A DNA stretch of 64,000 nt from Primulina eburnea (taxonomy: Eukaryota; Streptophyta; Magnoliopsida; Lamiales; Gesneriaceae): positions 29,813,321 through 29,877,320 of the forward strand of contig NC_133115.1 in the NCBI RefSeq assembly GCF_022965805.1, in the 5' to 3' direction. The position numbers and the translations under genes were made by a program. This document shows positions 11,259 to 22,399 of this stretch, piece by piece; the stretch's first letter is position 1, and the number at the start of each line of letters is the position of its first letter. A model generated the notes under the pieces. That model did not search any database. It was not told the DNA's origin and was given only the letters and a program-made list of their open reading frames with translations.

Positions 11259-12180
11259 TGAATGACAAAATATTTCTCCTGACCGGGCACCTAAGAGTAA
11301 TCGGGACAACGAGCATGACTCTAGCCCGAGATACCCCGGGATGTCCCGGGTCATGGATAGTATCCGGGATGTCCCGAGCCATGGAGCTTGGCCTTCGAGA
11401 GTGCCCGGGTCAGAAGGATGGACAATTCTCGAGTTAATAAGGCGACAATCTGGATCAATATCCGAGTCATAGGATTGCCCGGACGAGGAGAGTACGACTT
11501 GAAGAATCCGTGAAGAGGCCAGCCAGTCAAAAAGTCCGGGTCCTTGAAACACCTGGGACCTAATCTACCCGGGGTATTGAATTCCCAGGCTCTTCTATAA
11601 AATCCCGAGTTCCATTCTACTCGGACCACTTCGGTATGAGTGTCGCATTTAATAACGCCGAAAAAATAGAGTGTATGTAGCCGAACTATCTCTGGCACCA
11701 ATACAAGTGGTTGACAAAATCAGATGGGCTAGATGTGACTAATTTGAGATTTGATTTGTCAAAACAATAAAGTATAATCAGCTGCCTTACTATAATTAAT
11801 GCTCAACACAAAAAACGAGGTCATCATTACATCTTCCACTATAAATATCAGGTTCCTTCTTTGCATTTACTCTCTATTCACACATTGAATGCTCTCATTT
11901 ATTGTTCATTTACTACTTACTTCTCACACCAATCTCACAACCATCACTTGGTTACATTGGTTTCCTGCTTGAGTTCTTCACTGACTTAAGCATCGGAGTG
12001 GTCACGCCGGACACCCCTCCGGCGCCCATTCACGTGGTTATTCTTGGTTGCAGAACTTCACATCTATTCTGGGAAGCAAGCTCTTGATCCAGACGTCCTG
12101 CTCTTATTTTTCCCAATATCTTGATAGTAGATTCGGTGGAGCACCCGACTTGGCTCATTCGTTTCACCTGGATCACATCA
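11259..12180 (+). repeat. 3' LTR of Tat element A
   Basis: Starts tgaatgacaaa after the purine-rich tract 'ctgggggac' and ends ctggatcacatca; 922 bp. The last third is the reverse complement of the matching part of element B LTRs (shared blocks around 11985-12033 and 12130-12180), so A and B point in opposite directions. U3 carries short CCCGGG/ATGTCCCGGG direct repeats at 11330-11400. A good TATA box (tataaata) lies at 11840-11847, followed by a pyrimidine-rich leader. Confidence 0.75.
11840..11847 (+). promoter_or_regulatory. TATA box of Tat A LTR
   Basis: tataaata in ccactataaatatcagg, inside the + oriented LTR. Confidence 0.7.
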
Positions 12181-13017
12181 TGCATCATATTACTTATTGA
12201 AATATTGTGCATTATGTTCTGAGGGCGATGATTGATTTCCTCTCTTTCGAGTCTTTGCTTACTTATTGCACATTCCTCGATTATCTTTTCGTTTAGGTCA
12301 AGAGGTCATCGGTAAACTTTTTAAAAATATATGTACATATATATATGTGTGTGTGTGTGCTGTTTGTATACTAATAATTATAATAAGAATATACTTATTT
12401 ATTTATTTAATTTTGAAAATATAACAATGATTTTGGATATTGATATTTGTGTATTTTTTTCCTAAAACAAAGTTCTATAAAGTTGAATTATGCATATAAA
12501 TATTTCACTGAATTGTTACCTTGTTAGATCAAACAAAAAAGATAAATTTCTCAGAAACCATTGAATGTCTAATGCACGAATAGAAAAGAATTATGGCCAT
12601 ATGTTTTAAGGAAAAGTTTTGAAATTATTTTAGGAAAATAAAATGTTTGGGTTTTTATTTTATTTGAGAAAATAGAAATCATATGCATAGTAACTTAGAT
12701 GTCCCAATCAGGTCAGAAATTATTGGAACTATTTTAAATATAGAAAATATTATAATTTGAGTTATAGTATGACAGAGTATTGTTTTATTAATAAAAAAAA
12801 TTAGTTAAAATAATAAGTTAGAAAATGTGAACGAGGGAAAGTAAACTCCGATCCATAGGAATAAATTAAAGAGTGTAAAAACTGTCAAGTAATATATAAT
12901 ATGTCACTGAAAATTATACTAAAATCTTTTGTCTAGATTATTTTTAGTAAGAAAGCTTTTTTTATACACACACACACACACACAAACAATTTTCGTAAAA
13001 AATGAAAAATATATAAC
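12181..13017. other. AT-rich spacer with (TG)n and (CA)n microsatellites
   Basis: No coding potential seen. It holds a short TG run near 12346-12360 and a CA run at 12966-12984. It separates the 3' LTR of element A from the 3' LTR of element B. Confidence 0.7.
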
Positions 13018-13798
13018 TGATACAATCCGGGTGAAATGGATGAGCAAGGTTCGGTGCTCCACCGGATCAAATCAAGAATTTATAATGTTGTTTAGGAAAA
13101 TGAACAAGGTAGATGGCTTCCACTGTGACCTGCAAACAATGAAAGGAACTCGTGAATGGGCGCCGGAGGGGTGTCCGGCGTGACCACTCCGATGCTTAAG
13201 TCAGCAGGGTTATCAAGGAAGAGAACTTGAGTGATATATATGAATGCTTGAGAATGAAGAGATTCTAGCCCTCCTTAAATGACAACCATACCTGCTATTT
13301 GTAGGAGGGAAGGCTAGGGTTACCTTGATACGCGTGCTCACCTACTACTTGTACCCTCGAACGTTGACTGCCTGTCTGGTCCCTTTCTTCCCGATAGCTT
13401 CGTGGGTACTCCAAGAATAAGGGACGTTGACTGCATGTCCAGTCCCTTTCTTCTCAATATTTTCGGGGATACGTTCAGACTAAAGGACGTTGACTTCCCG
13501 CCCAGTCCCTTTCTTCCCGATAGCTTCGTGTGTACTCCAAGAATAAGGGACGTTGACTGCATGTCCAGTCCCTTTCTTCTCAATATTTTCGGGGATACGT
13601 TCAGACTAAAGGACGTTGACTTCCCGCCCAGTCCCTTTCTTCCCTATAATCTATAAGATCCTCTAAGGAAGTTACTCGGGTATCGAGCCCTCGGCTTTGA
13701 AATGAGAACCCGGGTCCTAGTTAATCATCTCAGGTCATGTAGGAAATATCCGGCCCCTTGGTTCTCACACGGGCCATGCAATGAGACTTCCCGGGTCA
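13018..13798 (-). repeat. 3' LTR of Tat B
   Basis: On the + strand it runs from tgatacaatccggg to cccgggtca; on the minus strand it has TG...CA ends. It contains the 126-bp tandem repeat and a TATA-like ctacaaatag (complement of 13295-13304). Confidence 0.9.
13362..13643 (-). repeat. 126-bp tandem repeat in U3 with W-box-like motifs
   Basis: The block starting gggacgttgactgcatgtcc occurs at 13421 and 13547 (period 126). Each unit is itself two ~63-bp halves containing 'acgttgact' and 'ccagtccctttcttc'. Five TTGACT motifs occur (near 13365, 13425, 13488, 13551, 13614). In the element's own direction the array lies upstream of the TATA-like site, i.e. in U3. ORFs across it simply translate the repeat in 42-residue periods and are not genes. 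The right LTR carries the same array at 21103-21385. Confidence 0.85.
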
Positions 13799-13976
13799 TT
13801 CATGACCCGGGCCCTTTCAAGGGTATCACCACCCATCCCTAAAATAGTCGGGCTAGAGTCTCACTCGCTGTCCCGATTAGTCTAAAATAATCTGCGGCGA
13901 ATAACAGCATCGAAGCCTTCAAATATCCCAGAGATGGGACGAGGTGCCGAGGCCTCATGTCTCTCGGGCTTACCGG

Positions 13977-14210
13977 AATAATTTATTATCCCGCTTACCT
14001 GGATGTCCCGATTGTTATGATGGCAAGGGTCAGCCTTGATTCCTTCCTGGAGACGCTTCGTGTTTCGAGAATGGATAAGTCTGACACCTTGAGAATCGCG
14101 TATGCCCTTTCGCCTTCTGATGACTAGTACTATAGCACCTCGATATTCGTAATAACCTCTTCGCATACCTCAATAATAGATGCTACGTGCTTATAAATAC
14201 AGGAAGGCAA
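13977..14210 (+). promoter_or_regulatory. Promoter-like segment, copy 1, with TATA box
   Basis: Aligns with 14950-15185 as a diverged direct repeat (offset about 975). Shared blocks include 'acctggatgtc', 'gattgttatgatg'-like and 'ggataagtctgaca'. It ends in a TATA box, tataaata at 14192-14199, 39 bp before the ATG of the antisense ORF at 14238. Confidence 0.6.
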
Positions 14211-14237
14211 TGGGAGGTAAGAAATAACACCTTCTAT

Positions 14238-14669
14238 ATGGCAAGCTCGAGTGAATCCACGGTCTGCAGTGGCATATACGTCCCAGCGTCCAATATACTG
14301 CATCCTCATCTGGAGGAACTGAAGAGGACCATTGAAGAGTTGGTCCTTTCGAAGGTAATGTCTACTTGGTATAAGATTCAAGATCTTAATACTACGTTCC
14401 AGGAGGGCTTAGCCTTCACTCGGGCACAAAGAGCGGTGTCGAGGAGGTATAAACGGGAGCTTGAGGTAAACCATGTTGCAGAGCTAGCTACTGATGAAGT
14501 TTTACTTCATGCGATGTTGCTGAAGGAATGGCGTCAACTGGAAAAAATTTCATCTTCTGAGTCTTTCAACATCATCCAGCTTCCTGAACTAACCCACTGG
14601 ATCCACGAGTGGCAGGATGTCGTAGGTGTACTAATAATCGGTGCTAGGCACGAGCGGTTCCTTTATTAA
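14238..14669 (+). CDS. Antisense additional ORF of Tat B, unknown function
   Basis: A 143-codon ORF on the strand opposite to gag-pol, between pol and the 3' LTR. I prefer the ATG at 14238 (MASSSESTVCSG) because it follows the TATA box; an in-frame ATG lies upstream at 14187, before that box. The protein looks helical: charged stretches such as HLEELKRTIEELV and AVSRRYKRELEVNHVAELA, then LLHAMLLKEWRQLEK, with no recognised catalytic motif. Position and orientation match the antisense ORFs reported in Grande and Retand. It shows no obvious similarity to the antisense gene of element A. It is uninterrupted although pol has three stops. It may be a captured host fragment or a retroelement accessory gene. 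Confidence 0.5.
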   Translation: MASSSESTVCSGIYVPASNILHPHLEELKRTIEELVLSKVMSTWYKIQDLNTTFQEGLAFTRAQRAVSRRYKRELEVNHVAELATDEVLLHAMLLKEWRQLEKISSSESFNIIQLPELTHWIHEWQDVVGVLIIGARHERFLY

Positions 14670-14825
14670 TAAAATTTATTTATTTGTTTCATTTTCTTCT
14701 TCGCACGTTAATAAATGATGAACCGAATATAATTCGTAAATCTTCGATTGGATCATTAAGATAAAAAATCTCACCTACTTTAAGTAAAGCATTAGGGCTC
14801 TGTTTGGAATAAAATGCCGGTGCCT

Positions 14826-14960
14826 TGAATTTCCCGGACTGAAAATAGCGTGCCGGGGTTTTAAACCTCCCGGACTTAAAATAATGTGCCGGGGCCTTAA
14901 ACCTCCCGGACTTAACATAATGTGCCGGGGCCTTAAACCTCCCGGACTCGAATAAATTGT
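14826..14960 (+). repeat. ~41-bp tandem repeat (CCGGGG/CTCCCGGACT)
   Basis: Three to four units of the type 'tgccggggccttaaacctcc' + 'cggacttaaaataa'; the best two copies are around 14887-14945. It lies downstream of the antisense ORF. Confidence 0.7.
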
Positions 14961-15185
14961 TATCTTGCTTCCCTGGATGTCACGATCCTTATGATGAAAG
15001 GTGTCAGCATTAATTCCTGTCTGAAAATGCTCAGTATTTCAGGAAATGAATAAGTCTGACATTTCGATAATTGCGCATGTCTTTTCATCTTCCAGCACAA
15101 TTTCCGAGTATGCATCCTAACCCTTTACACGTTCGTAGATCAACGGTGGTTTTCATCCCCTTGCCTCTATAAATAATCATCCGCC
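14950..15185 (+). promoter_or_regulatory. Promoter-like segment, copy 2, with TATA box
   Basis: Diverged copy of 13977-14210, ending with tataaata at 15168-15175 and an A/C-rich leader (ttccaacaacaactatct) typical of a transcription start region. No ORF follows; the 101-bp tandem repeat does. Confidence 0.55.
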
Positions 15186-15231
15186 TTCCTTGCAATCATT
15201 CCAACAACAACTATCTTAAACAAAAATTTAA

Positions 15232-15409
15232 GCCGGGGAACAGGTTCCGGGACTTTGGAATGGTCGAGGTACGGAGCCCCGAGCCAGGGTGTAATGCCCT
15301 GGGCTTATGTAGAGCTAAGGTACGGAACCTTAGGCCGGGGAACAGGTCCCGGGACTTTGGAATGGTCGAGGTACGGAGCCCCGAGCCAGGGTGTAATGCC
15401 CTGGGCTTA
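15232..15409 (+). repeat. 101-bp tandem repeat
   Basis: The segment starting gccggggaacaggt occurs at 15232 and 15333 (period 101). The second copy lacks the last ~23 bp of the unit. The copies are nearly identical over the shared ~76 bp. Confidence 0.85.
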
Positions 15410-15545
15410 ATTCTTCTTGGTTGAATGTATCAATAACTTAAAGTAGACAGAAATATGAGAAAAGCGATCCTTTATTATTTCTTGAAAAGCGAAAATTACA
15501 TCTGCGCGTTGGCTAAGGGTAATATTTCTTTAAATGAAGTACATT

Positions 15546-18500
15546 TCAAGGTCTCCTAAGAAGCTTCCCCTGAGCATCTTCCAGATAAAAAGATCCTGAA
15601 CTAACTCTCCTAATGATTTTGTAAGGCCCTTCCCATCGAGCTTCCAGCTTGCCCACATCCCCAGCCGGATTGACCTTCTTCATAACCAAGTCCCCTATCT
15701 GTAGATCTCGAACTCGGACCTTTTTATTGTAGGATTTCATGACCCGGACTCGATATGCTTCCATCCGAATCATGGCTTGATCCCTCTTCTCTTCTAAAAG
15801 ATCCAGTTCCACTGCACGGCTATCCTCATTATTGATCGGATAAGATTCTACTCGGGCAGATGTTTGCCCAATTTCAACAGGAAGGATAGCCTCGGATCCA
15901 TATACCAGGCTGAACGGAGTTTCTTGAGTCGATGCCCGGGGAGTAGTCCTGTATGCCCACAGTACACTGGGTAATTCTTCTACCCAGTCCTTCCCTTTGC
16001 CTTGCAATCTGGCCTTTAAGGCTTGCACAATAATTCTGTTTACAACTTCTGTTTGACCATTGGCTTGAGGGTACGCCACAGAAGTAAAAGACTAGGTGAT
16101 CTTCATTTCCCGGCACCAAGATGTTATATCTTTTCCCTGAAATTGCCTTCCATTATCTGAGATCAATCGCCGAGGTACGCCGAAACGACAGACTATATTC
16201 TTCCATAGGAACTTTAGAACCTCTCGCTCGGTGATTTTGGCCAAGGCCTCAGCTTCTACCCACTTAGAGAAATAATCAACAGCCACCAGCAAGAATTTTT
16301 TCTGAGCCTGGGCGACCGGAAATGGTCCCACTATATCCATACCCCATTGATCAAAGGGACAAGATGCCCAGATAGGCTTCATAGGCGTGGCTGGGCTGTG
16401 TTGAAAGTTGGAATGATGTTGGCATCCCTCACAAGTCCGGACTACTCGGGCGGAATCATGGTGAAGAGTCGGCCACCAGAATCCGGCTAGCATCGCTTTT
16501 CGAGCCAAAGATGTTCCTCCCAAATGCTCACCACAGCATCCTTCATGAATCTCTCGAAGAACATAAATTACTTCCTTCCCGCTCAAACACTTCAATAATG
16601 GTCCCTGGAATGATCTCCGGTATAGAACATTATTTAAGAGAACAAACCTGGGAGGTTGTCTTTTTATCTTCTGTGCTCGAGCTTTCTCCTCGGGCAATTC
16701 ACCGTTCCGGATGAATTTTATCAGAGGAACCATCCACGAATCTTCTGGTACTGGCAACATCTCTTCCTCTTCGATGGCTAAAACTACTAGGGAAATAAAT
16801 AGAACTTCCCGGGTTCTATCTTCTGATAAAGAGGCAGCCATTTTTGCTAAGGCATCTGCCTCTCCATTTTCTTCTCGGGGTATTTGCTCAATACTCCAAT
16901 CCACGAACACTTCTGCCTGGGCTTTGATGAGGTGCAAATATTTGAGCATCCTGTCATCCTTGACTTCATACGCACCCTTTATCTGCTGAGTGATCAACTG
17001 TGAATCGGAGTACAATATAATTCTGGCCGCTCCAATCTCCCGGGTAGCTCGGATACCGGCTAGAACAGCCTCATACTCTGCTTCATTATTCGTCACCCGG
17101 GAATCAATTTTTACTGCCAACTTAATCTTCTCTCCCGACGGGGATATTATCACCACTCCGACTCCGCATCCAGCCAGGCAAGAAGCCCCATCCACAAACA
17201 CTCTCCATCTTTCTTCCGCAGCTGGTTGAATCATCTCAGATAGGAAATCGGATAAAGCCTGCGCTTTTATGGCCACCCGGGGTTTGTACTCAATATCGTA
17301 CTCCCCCAATTCCACATTCCATTTAATCATCCGCCCGGACACTTCTGAATGAGTCATAATTCTTCCCAGCGGGCTGTTAGTAAGGACGATAATGGGATGT
17401 GACAGAAAATAAGGCCGCAACTTCCGGGCAGTCACAACTAAAGCCAAGGCCATCTTCTCCACTTCACTGTATCGTAGCTCGGGACCCCTCAAGGCATGAC
17501 TGACATAGTAGACAGGCTTCTAGTCAGAATCTTCTTCCTTGATTAACACTGAGCTAACGGCATACTCTGTGGTGGACAAATACACAAATAATTTATCCCC
17601 GGGCTCGGGTTTTACCAGCACTGGAAGCTCAGCCAAATGATTTTTCAGATCCTGGAAAGCCTGCTCACACTTATCATCCCAACCGAACTTCTGGGCTTTT
17701 CTGAGAACCTGAAAGAAAGGATAACTTCTGTGGGCTGACCGGGATATAAACCGAGATAAAGAGGCAATCCTCCCGGTCAACTTCTGCACTTCTTTGACAG
17801 ATCGAGGAGAAGGCATACATAGCACGGATTTTACTTTTTCTTGATTGACTTCGATCCCCCGCTCTGTCACTATAAAGCCCAAGAACTTGCCACTCCTGAC
17901 TCCGAAAATGCATTTAGCAGGATTGAGCTTGATTCCATAAGATGTTAAGGTGGCAAAGGTTTCTTCCAAATCAACAATAAAATCCGCCATCTCCTTTGAT
18001 TTTCCCAGAATGTCATCCACATAAACCTCCAGATTTCTTCCCAACTGCTTCTCAAAGACTTTATTCATTAAACGTTAATACGTGGCCCCTGCATTTTTCA
18101 ACCCGAAAGGCATTACAACATAACAAAATGTACCTCCCGAGGTGATAAAGCTGGCCTTCTCTTGATCATTTTTTGCCAAAGGAATTTGATGATATCCCTG
18201 ATAGGCATCCATGAAACTGAGCAGTTCGAAGCCTGAGGTGAAATCCACCAACTGATCAATCCGGGGCAATGCGTAATGATCTTTTGGACAGGCTTTATTG
18301 AGGTCCCAGAAATCAACACACATTCTCCATTTCCCGGTGGCTTTGGGTACCAGCACCACATTCGAGAGCCATGTAGGAAATTGTACCTCCCGAATGTGAC
18401 CGGCCTGCAGCAACTCTTTCACCTGTTCATCAATAACTTTGTCTTTCTCGGGACCGAAGTGTCTCTTCTTCTGTTTGATCGGGTGAGCTCCCGGGAGAAT

Positions 18501-20720
18501 GTTTAATTGATGCTCAGATATCAGGGATGAAATCCCTGTTAGTTCCTGCTGGGACCAGGCAAACACATGAATATTAGTCTTTAAACATTTAATTAAACTG
18601 ACCCGGGTAGATATATTGAGGTCCCGAGCTACCCGGATCTGTTGGCCTGGTCCTATCTCCACAGCCTCCTGCTCCTCTTCTGCCACAAAGTGTACTTCCC
18701 CCTCCTCCGCCATCCTTCCCCTGACTTCCCCCATCTTGGCTTTCTTCCCCTCCTTTCTAGACTTGTCTTGATCTGCCCGGATACCCTTCACATAACATTT
18801 CCGGGAAGAAGGCTGATCTCCACGGACCTCTCCTACTTGACTGCCCACTGGAAATTTGATCTTTTGATGGTAAGTAGATGCTACTGCCCTCAACTCATTC
18901 ATGGCCGGCCTCCCCAGAATGATATTGTAAGATGAGGGGGAATCCACCACTGTGAAGGTGGTCATGACTGTTTTCTTGACATCTCGGGAGCCTAGAGTGA
19001 GTGGCAGAACAATTTCTCCCTCTGGATAAACCGCATGTCCAGCAAAACCAAAAAGGGCAGTTTCCACAACCTCCAACTTAAACCCTTGCAAATCCATCTG
19101 TGCTAAGGCATCTTTAAAAATCACATTGACTGAACTGCCTGAATCCACAAAAACTCTCAAAATGTCGTAGTTGGCCACCCGGGCTTGGATGACCAGAGCA
19201 TCGTTGTGTGGCATGTTTACTCCCTTTAGATCTTCCGGACCAAAACTGATCACGGCCTCGCTCCTCCTAGATCCTTCCACCTCCATACACTCCCGCCTAC
19301 TTCTCGACTTCCTGGCTCGATTTGAATCTCCATCGGTGGATCCTCCCGAAATCATTTTGATCAGTCCCGCCACAGGGGAGGAAGATCTTTTCTTCTCGGG
19401 CTCCGGCTCCCTCCTCCTACCCACAGCGTTCCTCGGGCTATTTCTCGCGTTTATCCGGGTGTTAGGCATTGGTGGTCGAGGTGTCCAGAGTGGACCTCTC
19501 GACCTCTTGATCGATTGATCATATCCTTGCCTGGTGGGTGGAACATAATCTCTCTTTAAAGCCTTACAATTCTCCGTACTGTGCTGACATACCCCGTGCC
19601 TAGTACAAAATCCACTTCTCTCGGGCTGAGACAACGGGTGATCGGGAACTGGGTCCCTACTGCATTCCTGTACCTCTCTCTCCCGGATAATTTTCAGAGG
19701 CACGTGCTGGGAAAAGTGCCCTGGATTACCCCGCCTTGGTCCTCTCTCCTCGGGCTTAGATGCCCGGTCCCCTCTTTCCTTTCTGATGGCTTCCCTCTTT
19801 TGCCTCTGGGCTTTCTCCATATTAATGTATTTTTCTGCCCGAGATAACAAATCTTCAAAGTCCTCAGGCACTTTCTTTGTTAATGATTTGAAAAACTCAC
19901 TCTCTTTCAAGCCTTGAGTGAAGGCAGTGGTTTTTGTCTCCACCGCACAAGTAGGCACATCCAAAGCCACTTTATTAAATCTCTTAATATACATTCTCAG
20001 ATTCTCCTCCGGGCCTTGCCTTACTTCGAACAAACTGAAAGCAGTTTTCTTATACTTTTTACTGCTACTGAAATGATGCAAGAAGATTTTCTGAAAATCG
20101 TCAAACGATTTAATACTCAATGGAGCCAACCCATCAAACCATCTTTGAGCCGAATCTACCAGCGTAGTCAAAAACACTTTACACTTGATCCTATCGGTGT
20201 AGCAATGCAACATAGCCATATTCTCGAATCTGGCCAAATGTTCCTCTGGATCTTCGTTTCCATCATACGTTCCTACTTTGGCAGACTTAAAGTTCCCGGG
20301 AAGAGGTTCCCGAATAATTGCCTCGGCAAACGGGCGTCCCTTGACAGACGCTCGAGAAGTTCCACGATTTTCCAGCTGTCCTTCCAAGACTTTCATTTTC
20401 TGCTTTAACTCCAACATCTCCTCGACTATCGTTGGTGACTTAGATCCAGCAGAGGATTCCTCCACTTCTCCCCTCTTCTTCTCCTCCCTCAATTCCTGCT
20501 GCTGCTCCTGTTCTTTTTCTGGTTCCTTTTCGAGTGGTATATCATGGTGGGAAGCTTCCCGCCTAGTCATAGCTTTCTCTACGGCTTCATTAATACGCTT
20601 ATCCAACTCCGCTGGAGTCATAGTAATAAGATCAGGAGGAGCATCCTCTTGTCTCGAATGATTTGCGTCAACTCCCTGAACCCGGGAAGTATTCTGGTTA
20701 GTCTTCCTCGTGTGAGCCAT
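15546..20720 (-). pseudogene. Tat B gag-pol polyprotein with three in-frame stops
   Basis: Starts at the ATG complementary to 20718-20720 (MAHTRKTNQN), 20-40 bp after the PBS. Domains in order: acidic/charged leader, retrotransposon gag (RWFDGLAPLSIKSFDDFQK, ~20150), protease (VFVDSGSSVNVIF, ~19150), reverse transcriptase (GKWRMCVDFWDLNKACPKD ~18300; VMPFGLKNA ~18110; YVDDIL ~18020), RNase H (FVDGASCLAG, NNEAEYEAVL, LYSDSQLI, ~17100-17200), integrase zinc finger (HHDSARVVRTCEGC, ~16440) and DDE core (WGMDIVGPF, ISDNGRQF, YPQANGQTE). Stops lie at about 18069-18071 (TAA), 17520-17522 (TAG) and 16080-16094 (TAG). The frame is unchanged across each, so all are point changes. All are the kind produced by C-to-T change on the coding strand. 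This copy should not make a working polyprotein. Confidence 0.9.
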
Positions 20721-20741
20721 ATCAACGCCTTAGTCTCAAGT

Positions 20742-20759
20742 TTCCCACAGACGGCGCCA
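20742..20759 (-). other. Primer-binding site of Tat B
   Basis: On the minus strand tggcgccgtctgtgggaa begins one base after the 5' LTR. The tggcgcc start is typical of the Tat/Athila branch. Confidence 0.8.
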
Positions 20760-21390
20760 ATGATACAATCCGGGTGAAATGGATGAGCAAGGTTCGGTGC
20801 TCCACCAGATCAAATCAAGAATTTATAATGTTGTTTAGGAAAATGAACAAGGTAGATGGCTTCCACTGTGACCTGCAAACAATGAAAGGAACTCGTGAAT
20901 GGGCGCCGGAGGGGTGTCCGGCGTGACCACTCTGATGCTTAAGTCAGCAGGGTTATCAAGGAAGAGAACTTGAGTGATATATATGAATGCTTGAGAATGA
21001 AGAGATTCTAGCCCTCCTTAAATGACAACCATACCTGCTATTTGTAGGAGGGAAGGCTAGGGTTACCTTGATACGCGTGCTCACCTACTACTTGTACCCT
21101 CGGACGTTGACTTCCTGTCTGGTCCCTTTCTTCCCGATAGCTTCGTGGGTACTCCAAGAATAAGGGACGTTGACTGCATGTCCAGTCCCTTTCTTCTCAA
21201 TATTTTCGGGGATACGTTCAGACTAAAGGACATTGACTTCCCGCCCAGTCCCTTTCTTCCCGATAGCTTCGTGGGTACTCCAAGAATAAGGGACGTTGAC
21301 TGCATGTCCAGTCCCTTTCTTCTCAATATTTTCGGGGATACGTTCAGACTAAAGGACGTTGACTTCCCGCCCAGTCCCTTTCTTCCCTAT

Positions 21391-21400
21391 AATCTATAAG
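21391..21400. repeat. 10-bp target duplication AATCTATAAG (left)
   Basis: Repeated exactly at 22390-22399. The uninterrupted site is preserved in the other LTR near 13648-13657. Confidence 0.95.
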
Positions 21401-22389
21401 GGACCCCGATCACCTACTGTGCACAGCATCTTGCTGTGCACACATTGAATTTTTTTTTTTAATTTTTTTTTTTTCAATTTTTTCCATCTCTTTTTATCTT
21501 TTGTTTTCTTTCCATTTTTTTTCCATTTTCCATAAACATTTGCAGACAATTTTATATGAAATAATATAAACATTTTAAATTTTTTATGTTAAATTAATAA
21601 TTTTGCAATTAAAAATTACTATATTAAATTTTTACATGTGAAAAACCATATCATTTTTTTCGAATTTGATGAGTATTATTAATTTTTTTTTCCAATGAAC
21701 AAAATTTTTAACAATATAAACTATTAACATGTTAATGTTTAAATTAAAATTTAGAACATTTTCATCGTGCAATATCAAAAACTAAAATTCAACACCACAT
21801 TTCCATTAAAAATAAACAATTCATACATTTTGAAACTTCATTTCAACTAACAATGTTAATCGGCTATTCTTTAAATAAAAAACTACTCAAGAGCATTATT
21901 GGATATAACTCCATTGAAATCCATGACTTCAAGAGAATGGTGAAGATGATCAGATTGTGCCCACATTAAATAAGAATAAATATTATAAATTCAATGTGTG
22001 CACAGCAAGATGAATCAATTCTTTATCCATTTCGTAAATGACTCAAACCTGGATCCTTGTATATTTAATCAGAAGGCCATAATTGATGACTGATAAAAAA
22101 AAATTGAGTCGTGTTTCATAAATAAAAGTTTGGGTATTTTAGTAGAGGAATGTTAATGAAAAGTTGATTGTTTATTAAGTGTATTTTTAGAAATTTTAAT
22201 GTGTTGTTTAAAAAATATAGGGTGAGAAAAATTGTATTTTTATATGATAAAGTTTTGAGTAAATATGGTATTTTTATATGTTCAAGTTTTGAGGGAAAAA
22301 AGTGGGGAAAAAAAGAAAATTTAAAAAAAATAAAAAAAATTCAATGTGTGCACAGCATAGATGCTGTGCACAGTAGGTGATCCGGGTCC
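21401..22389. mobile_element. 989-bp non-autonomous Mutator-like element with palindromic termini
   Basis: Flanked by a perfect 10-bp duplication and bounded by terminal inverted repeats of about 28 bp (ggaccccgatcacctactgt / its complement with one mismatch). Inside each terminus is a perfect hairpin: 21418-21442 (11-bp arms, 3-bp loop) and 22347-22372 (12-bp arms, 2-bp loop). A third half-copy of the same motif sits inside at 21989-22012. The interior is AT-rich and without a credible ORF, so transposase must come from elsewhere. A 9-11-bp duplication points to the Mutator superfamily. The empty site in the sister LTR confirms the insertion. Confidence 0.88.
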
Positions 22390-22399
22390 AATCTATAAG
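22390..22399. repeat. 10-bp target duplication AATCTATAAG (right)
   Basis: Copy of 21391-21400. Confidence 0.95.

Larger units (their letters stand above)
870..12180 (+). mobile_element. Tat-lineage Ty3 element A, right-hand part, interrupted
   Basis: The 3' LTR is at 11259-12180 and starts right after a purine-rich tract (ctgggggac) in the + direction. The U5 end resembles that of element B in reverse complement (shared block with ccggacacccctccggcg). The element is therefore plus-oriented and its pol would lie left of the window. Between the tandem repeat at 870 and the LTR lies a minus-strand gene (1283-2520 and 9996-10868). That places an additional ORF antisense between pol and the 3' LTR, as reported for Tat elements such as Grande and Retand. 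The Tekay element 2526-9990 is inserted in this gene. The 5' LTR is not in the window, so no TSD can be read. Confidence 0.75.

Noticed and set aside
13338..13656. Two opposite ORFs (81 and 84 codons) with 42-residue periodicity
   Set aside because: They translate the 126-bp LTR tandem repeat, recur in the other LTR and are not proteins.
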